Below, one piece after another: positions 38,666-49,000 of a stretch of DNA of 64,000 nt (the first letter of the stretch is position 1; each line of letters begins with the position of its first letter). Origin of the DNA: Ginsengibacter sp963792025 (GTDB lineage: Bacteria > Bacteroidota > Bacteroidia > Chitinophagales > Chitinophagaceae); contig CAWBUS010000010.1 in NCBI GenBank assembly GCA_963792025.1, positions 1 to 64,000 of the forward strand, read 5' to 3'. The notes beneath the pieces are model-generated. The model worked only from the letters and a program-made list of their open reading frames with translations, was not told the origin of the DNA and ran no database searches. The position numbers and the translations under genes were made by a program.

Positions 38666-39793
38666 CTACTTCGCGAAGCTTATTTTTTTGGCGTTCTTCT
38701 GCGCTTTCAATGCCAGTTCTGTTGCCAGGAAACAATGTTGTTGGGTCATGGCTGTTTCAGTGCGGTTGATAACATCATTTACGAAGAGTTCACCAAAAGG
38801 AAGCGGCATGTCCTTGCAATCGATGAATTGTGTTTTTTTATTATCGACCAGGTACAAATGATCCCCTCCTTTAGGCCCCGCAATATCAATATTCTTCCGC
38901 ACCTCGATATAACCCTCGGTCCCTAATATTGTCAGTCGCCCATCCCCCCAAGAATCAAGGCCGTCGGGTGTAAACCAATCCAAACGAATATAGCCGGCAC
39001 CCTTGTCACCTTTCATCATTACATCGCCAAAGTCCTCAAATTCCGGGTATTGCGGATGGTTCACATTAGCCACCTGTGAGGCCACAATATCAGCAGCTGT
39101 GGAACCGGTAAAGAAAAGGAACTGATCGAATTGATGCGAGCCGATGTCTGTGATAATGCCACCATAATATTTACGGTCGAAAAACCAGTCAGGTCGTTTC
39201 GTAAGCGATATGCGGTGAGGGCCAAGGCCAATTGTTTGAATTACTTTGCCTATGGCCCCGGCCTGCACCAGGTCGCCCGCCTTTACAGTAGCACGATTCT
39301 CAAAACGCTCACTGTACATGATGGAATAAATTCTTTTGGTTTCCTTCTGAACCTTTCGCACCTCGGCCAGTTGTTCCAACGTGGTAATGCCTGGTTTATC
39401 AACCAGGTAGTCTTTGCCGTGTTTCATTACTTCTATACCGAGGGGCGCCCGCTCTACCGGAATGCCCGAACTTAAGATAACCTGGATGGATTTATCTTCA
39501 AGAACTTCTTTCTTGCTGGCAGCCTGCTTCGCCTGCGAATATTGTTTAGCAAAAGCGGCTGCAAGATCCGGTTCCTTGGCAAAAAAGGAAACGAGTTGCC
39601 CGCCTCCTCTTGTTATCGCGTTCACCATTCCATAAATATGGGCATGATTAATGTTGATTACCGAAAACCTTATTTTAGGCTCATCGCGAAATCCAGCTAA
39701 TGTTTTTTTTGGAAGCGAAGATAACAGTGCAATACCCGTTGCGGCGGTCGCAGTGTCTTTGATGAACCTGCGCCTGTCAAATGGATTTTTCAA
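38666..39793 (-). CDS. Tat-exported Gfo/Idh/MocA oxidoreductase
   Basis: A 375-aa protein with a Tat signal (DRRRFIKDTATAATGIALL). The start codon is TTG at 39793, needed because the twin-arginine motif lies at once after it and an in-frame stop is close upstream. The oxidoreductase region includes NHAHIYGMVNAITRGGG, VDKPGITTLEQLAEV (a VDKP in place of EKP, K retained) and GGIITDIGSHQFDQFLFF. Periplasmic Gfo/Idh/MocA proteins of this layout are common in Bacteroidetes and act on carbohydrates. Substrate not determinable. Confidence 0.85.
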   Translation of the reverse strand: MKNPFDRRRFIKDTATAATGIALLSSLPKKTLAGFRDEPKIRFSVININHAHIYGMVNAITRGGGQLVSFFAKEPDLAAAFAKQYSQAKQAASKKEVLEDKSIQVILSSGIPVERAPLGIEVMKHGKDYLVDKPGITTLEQLAEVRKVQKETKRIYSIMYSERFENRATVKAGDLVQAGAIGKVIQTIGLGPHRISLTKRPDWFFDRKYYGGIITDIGSHQFDQFLFFTGSTAADIVASQVANVNHPQYPEFEDFGDVMMKGDKGAGYIRLDWFTPDGLDSWGDGRLTILGTEGYIEVRKNIDIAGPKGGDHLYLVDNKKTQFIDCKDMPLPFGELFVNDVINRTETAMTQQHCFLATELALKAQKNAKKISFAK

Positions 39794-40004
39794 TTTGTAT
39801 TATTTTAAATGAATGAATCAGGAGAATTTATTACAAGATAATGTTCGTTCAATCGTATGTTAAAAGTAAAAAAATGTTTCTGTAAATCAGTTTACAATTT
39901 GCCGGGAGCGTATTTACATTTTTTAGATTAGATAGTACCTTTACCGCGAAGGCGGTTGCAGCCTGCTATTACAAAGAAATCTTTTTACCTATCTTTACTT
40001 TCGC

Positions 40005-40140
40005 TACTCAAGGGGTGCCTTCTGGTATTTGATAAAACATCAGTGCCAATGAAAAAAAAGGCTGAGAATATACCCTCTGAAAAGAATGATGATCTTTTTC
40101 TTTTCAACTACCTGATCCGGGTAATACCGGCGTAGGAAAG
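40005..40140 (+). ncRNA. TPP riboswitch (THI element)
   Basis: The plus strand contains the conserved blocks in order: CAAGGGGTGCC, then GGCTGAGAATATACCC, then ACCTGATCCGGGTAATACCGGCGTAGGAAAG. These are the P2/P4 thi-box signatures. The middle variable stem is A/T-rich. It sits 73 bp before the ATG of the PnuT-type transporter. Thiamine pyrophosphate binding should turn off that gene and the co-transcribed flavoprotein, as is general for this class. Confidence 0.95.
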
Positions 40141-40213
40141 AGCATAATACACGGAAAGCCATGTCGCTATGTAAGCATCACTTGAGCAAACACTATCAAA
40201 TTGAAATTACGCT

Positions 40214-40838
40214 ATGATGCTTTATGACTGGTGGCATTTAACACTGCAGCAGGTGGCAGAAACTGATTGGGTACAGTGGCTGGCGGTAGCTTTAGGTATT
40301 GCAGAGGTGTTGCTCGCCAAAGTAAATAACATTGCATTGTATCCCGCTGGCATTGCATCCACAATACTTGCCGTATATATCTTACTAACGGCAGGCTTGT
40401 ATGCGGAATCTTTGCTGAATGGTTATTACATCGTCATGAGTATATACGGATGGTGGTTTTGGATTAAGAAGAAGAATGAACCGCCGGTCCAGATAAGCCG
40501 TTGTAGCCGTAATGACTGGCTAACAGTAATGGGCATCACGGTCGGAAGCTTTGTAGCTACTGGAGTTATCGCTTTCAAGATTTACACCCTCAACGGTGCC
40601 TGCCTGGGATGCGTGGGTAAGCGCAACAGCATGGGCGGGAATGTGGCTGCTGGCAAAACGAAAAATAGAAAACTGGATATTGCTGAATGTCTCCAATATA
40701 TGCGCAATACCATTATTATTTTATAAAAAATTACCCCTGTTCGCCGCCCTCACTGTTTTTCTTTTTATAATAGGCGTACAAGGTTATTTTTCCTGGAGAA
40801 AGATCATGAATGCCGGGAGAACGGTTTTAACAACATGA
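40214..40838 (+). pseudogene. pnuT: PnuT-type thiamine transporter, frameshifted
   Basis: A PnuC-family integral membrane protein. The first frame encodes WVQWLAVALGIAEVLLAKVNN, LYPAGIASTILAVYIL, LLNGYYIVMSIYGWWFWIKKK and a helix to KIYTLN. Near 40590 the frame changes by one base. The continuation is VPAWDAWVSATAWAGMWLLAKRKIENW, LLFYKKLPLFAALTVFLFII and GYFSWRKIM to the stop at 40838, the conserved C-terminal half of the family. The total is about 208 aa with seven or so helices. The TPP riboswitch upstream indicates thiamine rather than nicotinamide riboside as substrate. Its stop overlaps the next gene by 4 bp (ATGA). Confidence 0.85.
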
Positions 40839-41950
40839 GTATGAAAGATGAATTGAACGGTTATGAGATAGCACATCCATCTCATTATTTTGATAGCGAA
40901 TTTATCGAGACTATACGAAGCGTAATACCAGGAGCCGAAGAGGCAGGCAACCTACATCCGCTTCAATTAGCAATTATTTATGAGCGGCAATGGTTTAATC
41001 TTTTTGTACCCAAATCATATAACGGCTTGCAATTATCGCTTCCCGAGGGACTCCGCCTGGAAGAAAGTGTTGCCTGGATAGACGGAAGTGTTGGGTGGAC
41101 CGTAACCCTTTGCGGGGGCGCCAACTGGTTTATTGGTTTTCTGCAGCCTGAATTGTCAACGATAATTTTTAGTAACGGTTCCGTGTGCCTCGCAGGAAGC
41201 GGTCGTCCATCCGGTAAGGCAACCATTGTCAACGGCGGGTATGAGATAACGGGTCATTGGAAGTATGCAACCGGGTCGGCACATGCCACGGCATTTACCG
41301 CAAACTGCGTTATTGAAAATAATGGAATTACACAGAACGATGTCAACGGCAACCCCATCATCCGGTCTTTCGTTTTTTTAAGGGATGAAGTAATGCTATA
41401 TAACGATTGGGACAGCATGGGTATGCTGGCGACGTCCAGTAACAGTTTTGAAGTACAACGGCTAAGGGTACCCGAAAACAGGAGCTTTATTATTACGGCC
41501 AATGCGGCTACTCTCGATTCACCTATTTATCAATATCCATTCCTGCAATTTGCCGAAACTACACTGGCTGTCAACATCAGCGGCATGTCCCTGCGCTTTT
41601 TGGAACTATGCGAAAAGCTTTTTATTGAAAGAGATAATTATTACAAAACAGAAGGTAGCCACACGGCTCTTACCTGCCTCGAAACAGCCGTTGAAAAGCT
41701 TTCATTGGCGAGGAAATCTTTTTATTACGTGATTCAAAATTCGTGGAATGAATGTGAACGAAACAGGCGGGTAAACGCTGAGTTATTGCAACAGGTGAGT
41801 ATCAAAAGCCGTGAACTGGCAACAATTGCACGCAGGCTAACAGATGAATTGTATCCTTATTGTGGGCTAACAGCCGCAAGGAAAGGTTCCGATATAAACA
41901 GGGTTTGGCGCAATCTTCATACTGCCAGCCAGCATTCGCTGCTTGTTTAG
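40835..41950 (+). CDS. Acyl-CoA-dehydrogenase-fold flavoprotein under TPP control
   Basis: A 371-aa protein. The N-terminal helical domain (FFDS-like start to LEESVAWIDGSVGWTV), a central beta domain (GSGRPSGKATIVNGGYEITGHWKYATGSAHATAFT) and a C-terminal helical bundle match the acyl-CoA dehydrogenase type 2 or flavin-dependent monooxygenase group (relatives include HsaA and DszC). The usual catalytic Glu of true acyl-CoA dehydrogenases is not evident, which favours a monooxygenase. It overlaps pnuT by 4 bp and has no own promoter, so it lies in the thiamine-responsive transcript. A role in processing a thiamine-related compound is an inference. Confidence 0.75.
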   Translation: MSMKDELNGYEIAHPSHYFDSEFIETIRSVIPGAEEAGNLHPLQLAIIYERQWFNLFVPKSYNGLQLSLPEGLRLEESVAWIDGSVGWTVTLCGGANWFIGFLQPELSTIIFSNGSVCLAGSGRPSGKATIVNGGYEITGHWKYATGSAHATAFTANCVIENNGITQNDVNGNPIIRSFVFLRDEVMLYNDWDSMGMLATSSNSFEVQRLRVPENRSFIITANAATLDSPIYQYPFLQFAETTLAVNISGMSLRFLELCEKLFIERDNYYKTEGSHTALTCLETAVEKLSLARKSFYYVIQNSWNECERNRRVNAELLQQVSIKSRELATIARRLTDELYPYCGLTAARKGSDINRVWRNLHTASQHSLLV

Positions 41951-41980
41951 GCAATTAACGAATGAGCAACGCCTGCTTTA

Positions 41981-43279
41981 TCAAACGGGCTCATTGGCTG
42001 CAACCTCATCCTGCATTGAGGATCGGGCTATTAATAAGGCGACGAATGAAAGTGCCGCGGCAATTGAAAGGTAATAACCTACATAGGTAAGGCCCCACGA
42101 TCTAGCTAACCTGGTAGCAAGATAAGGCGTCAGCGATGCGCCCAATATTCCGGCCAAAGTAAAAGATAAAGATGCCCCGGTATAGCGCACCGCAATAGGG
42201 AAAATTTCTGCCAGGGCCGTTCCCAGCGGACCATATACCAGGCCCATCAAAAACATACCAAGTGCAAGGAATGCAACGATAACGGTAAAGTTTTCGGGTA
42301 TGAATAACCGTGAGAAGAAAAGGCCAAATAATAGAATAGCAACTGTAGCAACCATCAGTATGTTGCCACGTCCGTATCGGTCTGCCAAACCTGCCGACAC
42401 ATAAATACCCAGTGCAAAAAAAAGCATCGAGATGGTTTGGGCGCCCAGGAAACCAGAATGCGTATATCCCAATACGTTAGTTCCCCAACTTAAGGTAAAC
42501 ACCGTCATTATATAAAAGAACAGGAAAACGGTAATTGAAGCTATTGTTCCCAGTGTAAGCGCCCGGCCATACTTAATAAATACATCAATAATCGGGAATT
42601 TAACTCGTTCATTATTTTCTATAATTTTCAGGAAATCGGGCGTTTCTATTAATTTTAACCGGACATACAAACCGACCAATACCAATGAAGCGCTGGCGAT
42701 GAAAGGAATTCTCCAGCCAAAACGAAGGAACTGCGCATCACTCATAATGTTGCCGAGGATGAGAAATATACCGGTAGACAGCAGAAATCCAAGAGGAGCG
42801 CCAAATTGAGGAAACATACCATACCACGCTTTTTTTCCGGGTGGGGCATTTTCTGTAGCGAGTAACACGGCGCCACCCCATTCTCCGCCAAGCCCCAGGC
42901 CTTGTCCAAAACGGAATAAAGCCAGTAGTAAAGGAGCCGCAATCCCGGCTGTTTGGTACGTGGGCAAGAGTCCAATAGCAACTGTTGAAGTTCCCATGGT
43001 CATTAACGCTGCAATTAGTGTCGCTTTGCGTCCAATACGATCTCCGAAATGTCCGAACAATGCTGCCCCAACCGGTCTGGCAAAGAAAGCCAGTGCAAAA
43101 GTTGCCAATGACTCGAGGATGCCCGTAGTAGGATCAGCAGATGGAAAAAATAATTTTGGAAATACCAACACTGCGGCAGTTCCATAAATGTAAAAGTCAA
43201 AAAATTCAATTGTGGTTCCGGCAAGGCTGGCTACAAGGATACGCCTCGTAGAATTTCGTGAATTACTAATTGGGGTCAT
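41981..43279 (-). CDS. MFS transporter, metabolite:H+ symporter type
   Basis: The ATG at 43279 is preferred over the upstream in-frame one at 43393 because the protein proper starts TPISNSRNSTRRILVASLAG. The 432-aa membrane protein has 12 helices and the MHS-family signs: EFFDFYIYGTAA in helix 1, GHFGDRIGRKATL between helices 2 and 3, RFGQGLGLGGEWGGA in helix 4 to 5. Relatives import shikimate, alpha-ketoglutarate, proline-betaine and similar compounds with protons. Substrate unknown. It converges on the flavoprotein gene with 30 bp between the stops. Confidence 0.9.
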   Translation of the reverse strand: MTPISNSRNSTRRILVASLAGTTIEFFDFYIYGTAAVLVFPKLFFPSADPTTGILESLATFALAFFARPVGAALFGHFGDRIGRKATLIAALMTMGTSTVAIGLLPTYQTAGIAAPLLLALFRFGQGLGLGGEWGGAVLLATENAPPGKKAWYGMFPQFGAPLGFLLSTGIFLILGNIMSDAQFLRFGWRIPFIASASLVLVGLYVRLKLIETPDFLKIIENNERVKFPIIDVFIKYGRALTLGTIASITVFLFFYIMTVFTLSWGTNVLGYTHSGFLGAQTISMLFFALGIYVSAGLADRYGRGNILMVATVAILLFGLFFSRLFIPENFTVIVAFLALGMFLMGLVYGPLGTALAEIFPIAVRYTGASLSFTLAGILGASLTPYLATRLARSWGLTYVGYYLSIAAALSFVALLIARSSMQDEVAANEPV

Positions 43280-43687
43280 AAAGTCATTTTTCTCACAACA
43301 AAGCAGCGGCAAACTTAAAGGATTTAATATTCTGTAAAAATTATGGCCGGTTATTTTTTCTAACGTTGATGGAATGAGGTGGAGGGGTTGCAAATTAAAA
43401 AAATATTGTCTATATTTATAATCAGGCGTTGATCTTCCCTTGCACTCCCAAAATCTTTTTGAAAATCTTTAGACTAACACGATTACATTGTCTGCACTGA
43501 CAATATCCGCCAACAGTTGTAATGTTTAGTATTAATCCTTTCTTTCCTTGTTAGTATTTTACCAAAGTATCTAAAGAATATTTTGCGATGCTATAATTCA
43601 AAGCAAATGTTTGAAGTAAAACCATTGAAGTTATTCAAAAGCCGATCACATTATTTCTGATTTAATAACTTAAAAATTACAAGTGAA

Positions 43688-44068
43688 ATGAAAACGATAG
43701 CGATAATACTCATATTATTTACAATAACTTCCTGTAAAAAGAAAGCGCAAAAAGTTACTGATAAAACTCCCGACCAAATTGTAAATGAGGCTGCAGTGCC
43801 TTACATAACACGCGAAATTGCAGAGTTAGACATGAATGTGATGATCGCAAGAGACACCACAAGAAATACAATCTACAGAGGTATTGCACTTGATAAAATC
43901 CGTCGCACTGAAGCAGATTATTTGTATTCGGCAACAATAGCAAATATATTTTCGCAGGACTTTGAAGAGCGGTTAGAAAACCAAAAAAAGTTAATTGCAG
44001 CGAATTGGAGACAGATTGAACGCAATAAGCAATTCAAACAATTGGCCGTAGATCAGCTCAAAAAATAA
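43688..44068 (+). CDS. Small lipoprotein
   Basis: A 126-aa protein with a lipobox (IILILFTITSCKKKAQ, C16). The mature part is helical and charged (NQKKLIAANWRQIERNKQFKQ). No family recognised. Likely anchored in the outer or inner membrane. Confidence 0.6.
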   Translation: MKTIAIILILFTITSCKKKAQKVTDKTPDQIVNEAAVPYITREIAELDMNVMIARDTTRNTIYRGIALDKIRRTEADYLYSATIANIFSQDFEERLENQKKLIAANWRQIERNKQFKQLAVDQLKK

Positions 44069-44137
44069 AAAATACGTAACGGTAACCGGTGGTTTTTTAG
44101 CATGCCATAAACCAGTTTTCCACGACACTTTATTGAA

Positions 44138-44482
44138 ATGGAAACCATTCACTTATTGTTTAACTTTATAGCAAAACTTCATGTGAAATATTTTTTCACA
44201 ATTATTCTCTTTTTTGCCATTGGCGTGGGTTGTAAACCCAAACCGCCCAAAAGAACTTTTCTGGAAAATAAGCTAATAGAGACCATGAGCATTTACCTGC
44301 ATAAAACACTTAATCCTGGCGTAACCTTTAATATACAAAATGTAAATTGTGTCCCTGAAAAAGCGCAAAAATTGTTTGTTTGCCAGTTCAATGTAAACAT
44401 TCATTTTAAGGATAAGGATACTTCGGGCATTATGATGGCCAACATTTCATACGATTTTGAAAAGGTTACCCGGACAAAATAA
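44138..44482 (+). CDS. Small lipoprotein
   Basis: A 114-aa protein with an N-terminal hydrophobic helix ending FFTIILFFAIGVGCKPKPPK, a lipobox-like GVGC. The rest reads as a beta-sheet domain (FNIQNVNCVPEKAQKLFVC) with two further cysteines that may pair. Function unknown. It follows the other lipoprotein by 70 bp. Confidence 0.55.
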   Translation: METIHLLFNFIAKLHVKYFFTIILFFAIGVGCKPKPPKRTFLENKLIETMSIYLHKTLNPGVTFNIQNVNCVPEKAQKLFVCQFNVNIHFKDKDTSGIMMANISYDFEKVTRTK

Positions 44483-44635
44483 ATTTACTCCTTTGAATGG
44501 CTGGGTAGTACACCCGATCCCGCTGCCAGAAATGTAAAAATGTAAGAAAGCGAGATCCCGCTTTAAAGTTTATAAATTTAGGTTCCCTTCCCATATAAAT
44601 GTAATCATTGTCACTTAAATGACATATTAAGCCGA

Positions 44636-44656
44636 CTTTTTAAATTATTTAAAAAG
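44636..44656. promoter_or_regulatory. Perfect palindrome, candidate ROK operator
   Basis: CTTTTTAAAT, one T, ATTTAAAAAG: a perfect 10-bp inverted repeat 55 bp upstream of the ROK gene. ROK repressors such as NagC, Mlc and XylR bind A/T-rich palindromes of about this size. It is a candidate for autoregulation. Confidence 0.45.
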
Positions 44657-44711
44657 ATTCGATATTTTCATTATCTGTTAAAAAAGTCGACGTTATTCCA
44701 AAACGATATTT

Positions 44712-45938
44712 ATGGCTGGTAAGAAGGTTTTTTTCCGGAATAAAATTTTGAAGGAGTTATATCTCGAAGACAATCTATCGTGTGTGGATCTGAGCATAAG
44801 AATACATAAAAGCTTTCCGGTAACTGCAAAATTAATTGAAGAACTAACGGAGGATGATTTGGTAGTGGAAACAGGATTAGCACCTTCAACCGGCGGCAGA
44901 AGGGCGGTATCCTACTCGATTCAGAAAGACAGATTGTACCTGGTTTCGGTGGCTATGGATCAGTTTGTTACCAAAATTGCCATCATGAATATGCAAAACG
45001 AATTTGTTTTACCAGTTGAAAAAATTTTCTTGCCATTACCGGGAAACCATAGTGCGCCTGTTATACTCCTGGAAAATATTGTGAAGGTTATCGAAACGTG
45101 CGGAATATCAAAGGAAAAACTGGTTGGAATAGGGATAGGTATGCCAGGCTTTATTGATGTAAAAAAGGGCGTTAACTATTCATATTTACAGTTACCCGAT
45201 AACAAGAGCATAATAAAGTTTATCAGTGAAAAAACCGGACTACCGGTATACATTGACAATGATTCCAGTCTAGTGGCCCTTGCGGAGCTATATTTTGGAC
45301 ATAACCGGGGCGAAAAAAATGCAATGGTTGTTAATATTGGCTGGGGGATTGGCCTTGGGATGATTCTTAACGGCCAGCTTTTCCGGGGCCAGGAGGGTTT
45401 TGCCGGTGAGTTCAGCCATATTCCTCTTTTTTTAAACGAGAAGTCGTGCTGGTGCGGCAAAGAAGGATGTCTTGAAACCGAAACTTCACTGCTGCTTATT
45501 ATAGAAAAGGCAAAGGAAGGAATTCAATCAGGCAGGTCTTCAAAATTAAGTTTATTACCTGCTGTTGATCTTGAATCAGCGTACAATTCCATCACCAGGG
45601 CAATTAAGGAAGGCGACCAGTTTGCTATAGAGCTGTTTTCAAAAGCAGCATATAACATTGGTAAAGGGGTTGCTGTCTTGATTCACATTTTAAATCCCAA
45701 AAAAATAATTCTAAGTGGCAGGGGCTCTTCAGCAGGGCAAATATTACTGGCGCCGATCCAACAGGCATTAAATGAACATTGTATTCAAAGGCTTTACCAA
45801 AATGCAGGTATTGAAGTATCGACGCTGGGAATAAACGCGGAATTGATTGGCGCCGCAGCATTGGTGATGGAAAATTTTGAAATGGAATCATTAAATCAAA
45901 AGGCTGTCATTACATCCGCATTCCTGGAAGAAGAATGA
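44712..45938 (+). CDS. ROK-family transcriptional regulator
   Basis: A 408-aa protein with an N-terminal winged-helix part (about 1-65: NKILKELYLEDNLSCVDLSIRIHKSFPVTAKLIEELTED) and a ROK sugar-kinase-like part. The latter has GIGIGMPGFID, the Asp of DNDSSLVALAELYFG (D184), the GEFSHIP His (H236), and the zinc motif CWCGKEGCLE (C246, C248, C253). Regulators of this layout respond to sugars or sugar phosphates. It stands 101 bp before the SusC gene on the same strand and probably controls it. Confidence 0.9.
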   Translation: MAGKKVFFRNKILKELYLEDNLSCVDLSIRIHKSFPVTAKLIEELTEDDLVVETGLAPSTGGRRAVSYSIQKDRLYLVSVAMDQFVTKIAIMNMQNEFVLPVEKIFLPLPGNHSAPVILLENIVKVIETCGISKEKLVGIGIGMPGFIDVKKGVNYSYLQLPDNKSIIKFISEKTGLPVYIDNDSSLVALAELYFGHNRGEKNAMVVNIGWGIGLGMILNGQLFRGQEGFAGEFSHIPLFLNEKSCWCGKEGCLETETSLLLIIEKAKEGIQSGRSSKLSLLPAVDLESAYNSITRAIKEGDQFAIELFSKAAYNIGKGVAVLIHILNPKKIILSGRGSSAGQILLAPIQQALNEHCIQRLYQNAGIEVSTLGINAELIGAAALVMENFEMESLNQKAVITSAFLEEE

Positions 45939-46039
45939 TTTTTACTATAAACTACCACATGAAATTTTTTTAAAACGGCTATAAAATAATGTAATCTAAA
46001 ATCAAACTCTCTTTATTATCTAAAAACAAAACAACTGTT

Positions 46040-49000
46040 ATGAAAAGAAAAACGTTTCGTTTACTCTTTTGCTTATTTATGGGCATTTGGAGTAGTGTTG
46101 CTTTTTCACAGGTTAAAAATAAAATTACCGGTGAAATTAAAGACAACAACGGGAACCCCATTATTGGCGCTACCATTAAAGTAGTTGGATCAAAAACTGC
46201 GGTTGCCTCTGATGCGACAGGAAAATTTACAATTGAGGCGGCATCCACCGATCAGCTACTAATCACTTCAATCGGTTTTGAATCTAAAGAAATCCGTATT
46301 GGAAACCAATCGGTAATTCCAATAACATTAAACACGGCAACCTCCTCTCTCGAAGGCGTTGTGGTAACCGCTTTGGGAATTAAACGGGAAAAAAGATCGC
46401 TCGGGTATTCAGAGGAAACAATAAAAGGCAGTGAGATCGCTGAATCAAATGCACCTAATGTGATAAATGCAATAGAAGGCAAAATGGCGGGCGTAAATAT
46501 TACTACCCCAAATGGCGTTGATGGAGGTAGCACCAGGATTCTTATTGGTGGTAATAATACCATCCAGGGTGACAATCAGCCTTTAATTATTATAGATGGA
46601 ATGCCCATGGATAACACGATTCCTGCCGCCGCACAGGATGTGACCGCACCGAAAGACTGGGGAAATGCTATTAACCTCATCAATCCGGAGGATATTGAAA
46701 CATTCAACGTTTTGAAAGGCCCCGCAGCAGCAGCTTTGTATGGAGGCCGCGGCGCAAACGGCGTAATTTTAATTACAACAAAAAAAGGAGGTATGCGGAA
46801 AGGACTGGGCGTGGATTATAATGTTGGATATAAAACCATTGACCCATACCGGTTTTTAAAAATGCAAAATGAATATGGCGCGGGTGGTATGGTATCCTTA
46901 AATAACCCAGAATATCAAACTGATGGCTCAGGAAACCCTGTATTGTCTGACGGCTGGACCAATTTATTTGTGGACCAGAAAACAGGTACTGGGCCCTATG
47001 GCATTGATACCTGGAACCAGGTGAGTTGGCCCGGAACGGGACTTTCATGGGGACATAAAATGGATGGTACTATGATCAAGTGGTGGGACGGCACTATGAA
47101 ACCTGATAATCCACAGCCTAATAATTTAAATTCGTACTACCGCAATGGCAACCAGTTTACCAACAATGTTTCAGTTTCCGGTGGTAATGAATGGGGTACT
47201 TTAAGAGCTTCTTATACCCGGTTAAATAATACGTCTATCATTCCGAATTCAGATTACAATCAGAACACTTTTAATGTAGGAGCCAGTGCCAAACTCACCA
47301 AAAGGGTCAACATTTTGGTTAACGTATCTTATTTCACGAATTCCTACCATAATGCGCCTGCATTGGGCAATACGGAAAGCAGCCTCCAATCCAATCTTGT
47401 GTATGCTTACGGCAGAGATTACAAAGGCAAAGCCGATAATGGCAACTACAGGCTGGCTGATGGATCTCAAAATAAATTTAGCGGATTTCCCTGGGCAGGA
47501 AATGGGAGCGCCCAATTCCTGTACTGGAATACGTATGCCAATAATGAAACAGTAACAAGAAACAAACTAATCGGGTCTGCCCAATTGAATTATGAAGCAA
47601 CCAGTTTCCTCAACTTCATGGTGAGAGCAAGTATAGATGCGAACAACAACCAGGACATGACAGTTAATGACCCGACGGATCCGACCGGCACAATAGGGGG
47701 CCATTATGCCAACGGGCTTGTGAGGGATGTTGCGAATAACTACGATTGGCTGGCAACATTGCACAAAGAAAATATAGGCAAATCTGAAATCAGTGCAAAA
47801 TTGTCAATTGGCGGCACAGCCTACCAGAGATCTTTGTATGGAATTTCAGGTAGCGTCAGCTCAAGTTCCGGTTCGCCTTATGCAGTTCCTTACCTTACTT
47901 ATTTTGGTAATTATACTGGAACTACACAACCCGGACAGGTACCTTCTGAAAACTGGTACGACAAGAAGTTAAATTCGTTGTACAGTTTCCTTAACCTTTC
48001 TTACAAAAATTATCTCTACCTGGATGTGACGGCGAGAAATGACTGGTCATCCACTTTGCCCAAAGACCAGTGGTCTTATTTCTTTCCTTCCTTTTCTGCC
48101 AGTTATGTATTTTCAGACGCTTTGAAAATAGATCCATCAGTGCTAAGCTATGGAAAATTTAGAGCTGCCTGGGCAGAAGGCGCTGTCGATGTGCCGCCTT
48201 ATGCAATCAACACTGTCTATAATACAGGAAGTTTTGCGGGCAATCCAACTGCGAGTTTGCCTTCAGCTTTGCCCGCCATTAATTACAAACCCCAAATCAA
48301 TAGAACGGCAGATTTCGGTGTAACACTGGGGTTCCTTAAAAACAGGATCAATTTCGATTTCAGGTACTATCACGGCCGTGCAATAAACCAGTTACTTAAT
48401 TCTCCCTTGCCCACTACGTCGGGAGTTTCAAGCGTAATAATAAACACAGGTGTATTGGAAAACTCTGGCCTGGAAATGATCCTGAGTGCAAGGGTCGTTG
48501 ATAAGCCAGCAATTAAATGGGACGTAAGCATTAACATGTCTAATAATTACAACAGATTACTTTCGCTTTCTCCAGGCGCAACGAGAGTTGACATGAATAA
48601 TATTTGGGGTGGTAGCGGAACATATATATCTGCTGAAGTTGGACAGGAATTTGGTACAATCTTAGGCTATGATTATGTATATAGTGCCAAGACACACCAA
48701 CCATTATTACAGAACGAGGCAGAAATTATGCAAAATTTTGGTGTTGATGCCACAACTGCTGCAGCTATGAAAGGCACTGTTTACCAGGCAACAACCAATA
48801 TTGTTCCTATTGGAAATTCAACGCCAAAATTCAGAGGCGGGATGACTAACACTGTTAGTTTTAAGGGCGGCTTTTCCTTAAGCGTATTGGTAGATTGGAA
48901 AATCGGCGGCCAAATATGGTGCGGTACGTATGCATCCATGATGCAACAGGGCACAGCTCCGGAAACATTAAAAGAAAGAGACGGTGGTGGACTTCCTTAC

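Noticed and set aside
43530..43550. Inverted repeat attgtc/gacaat before a lipoprotein gene
   Set aside because: Only six base pairs in A/T-rich DNA, not linked to a regulator gene.
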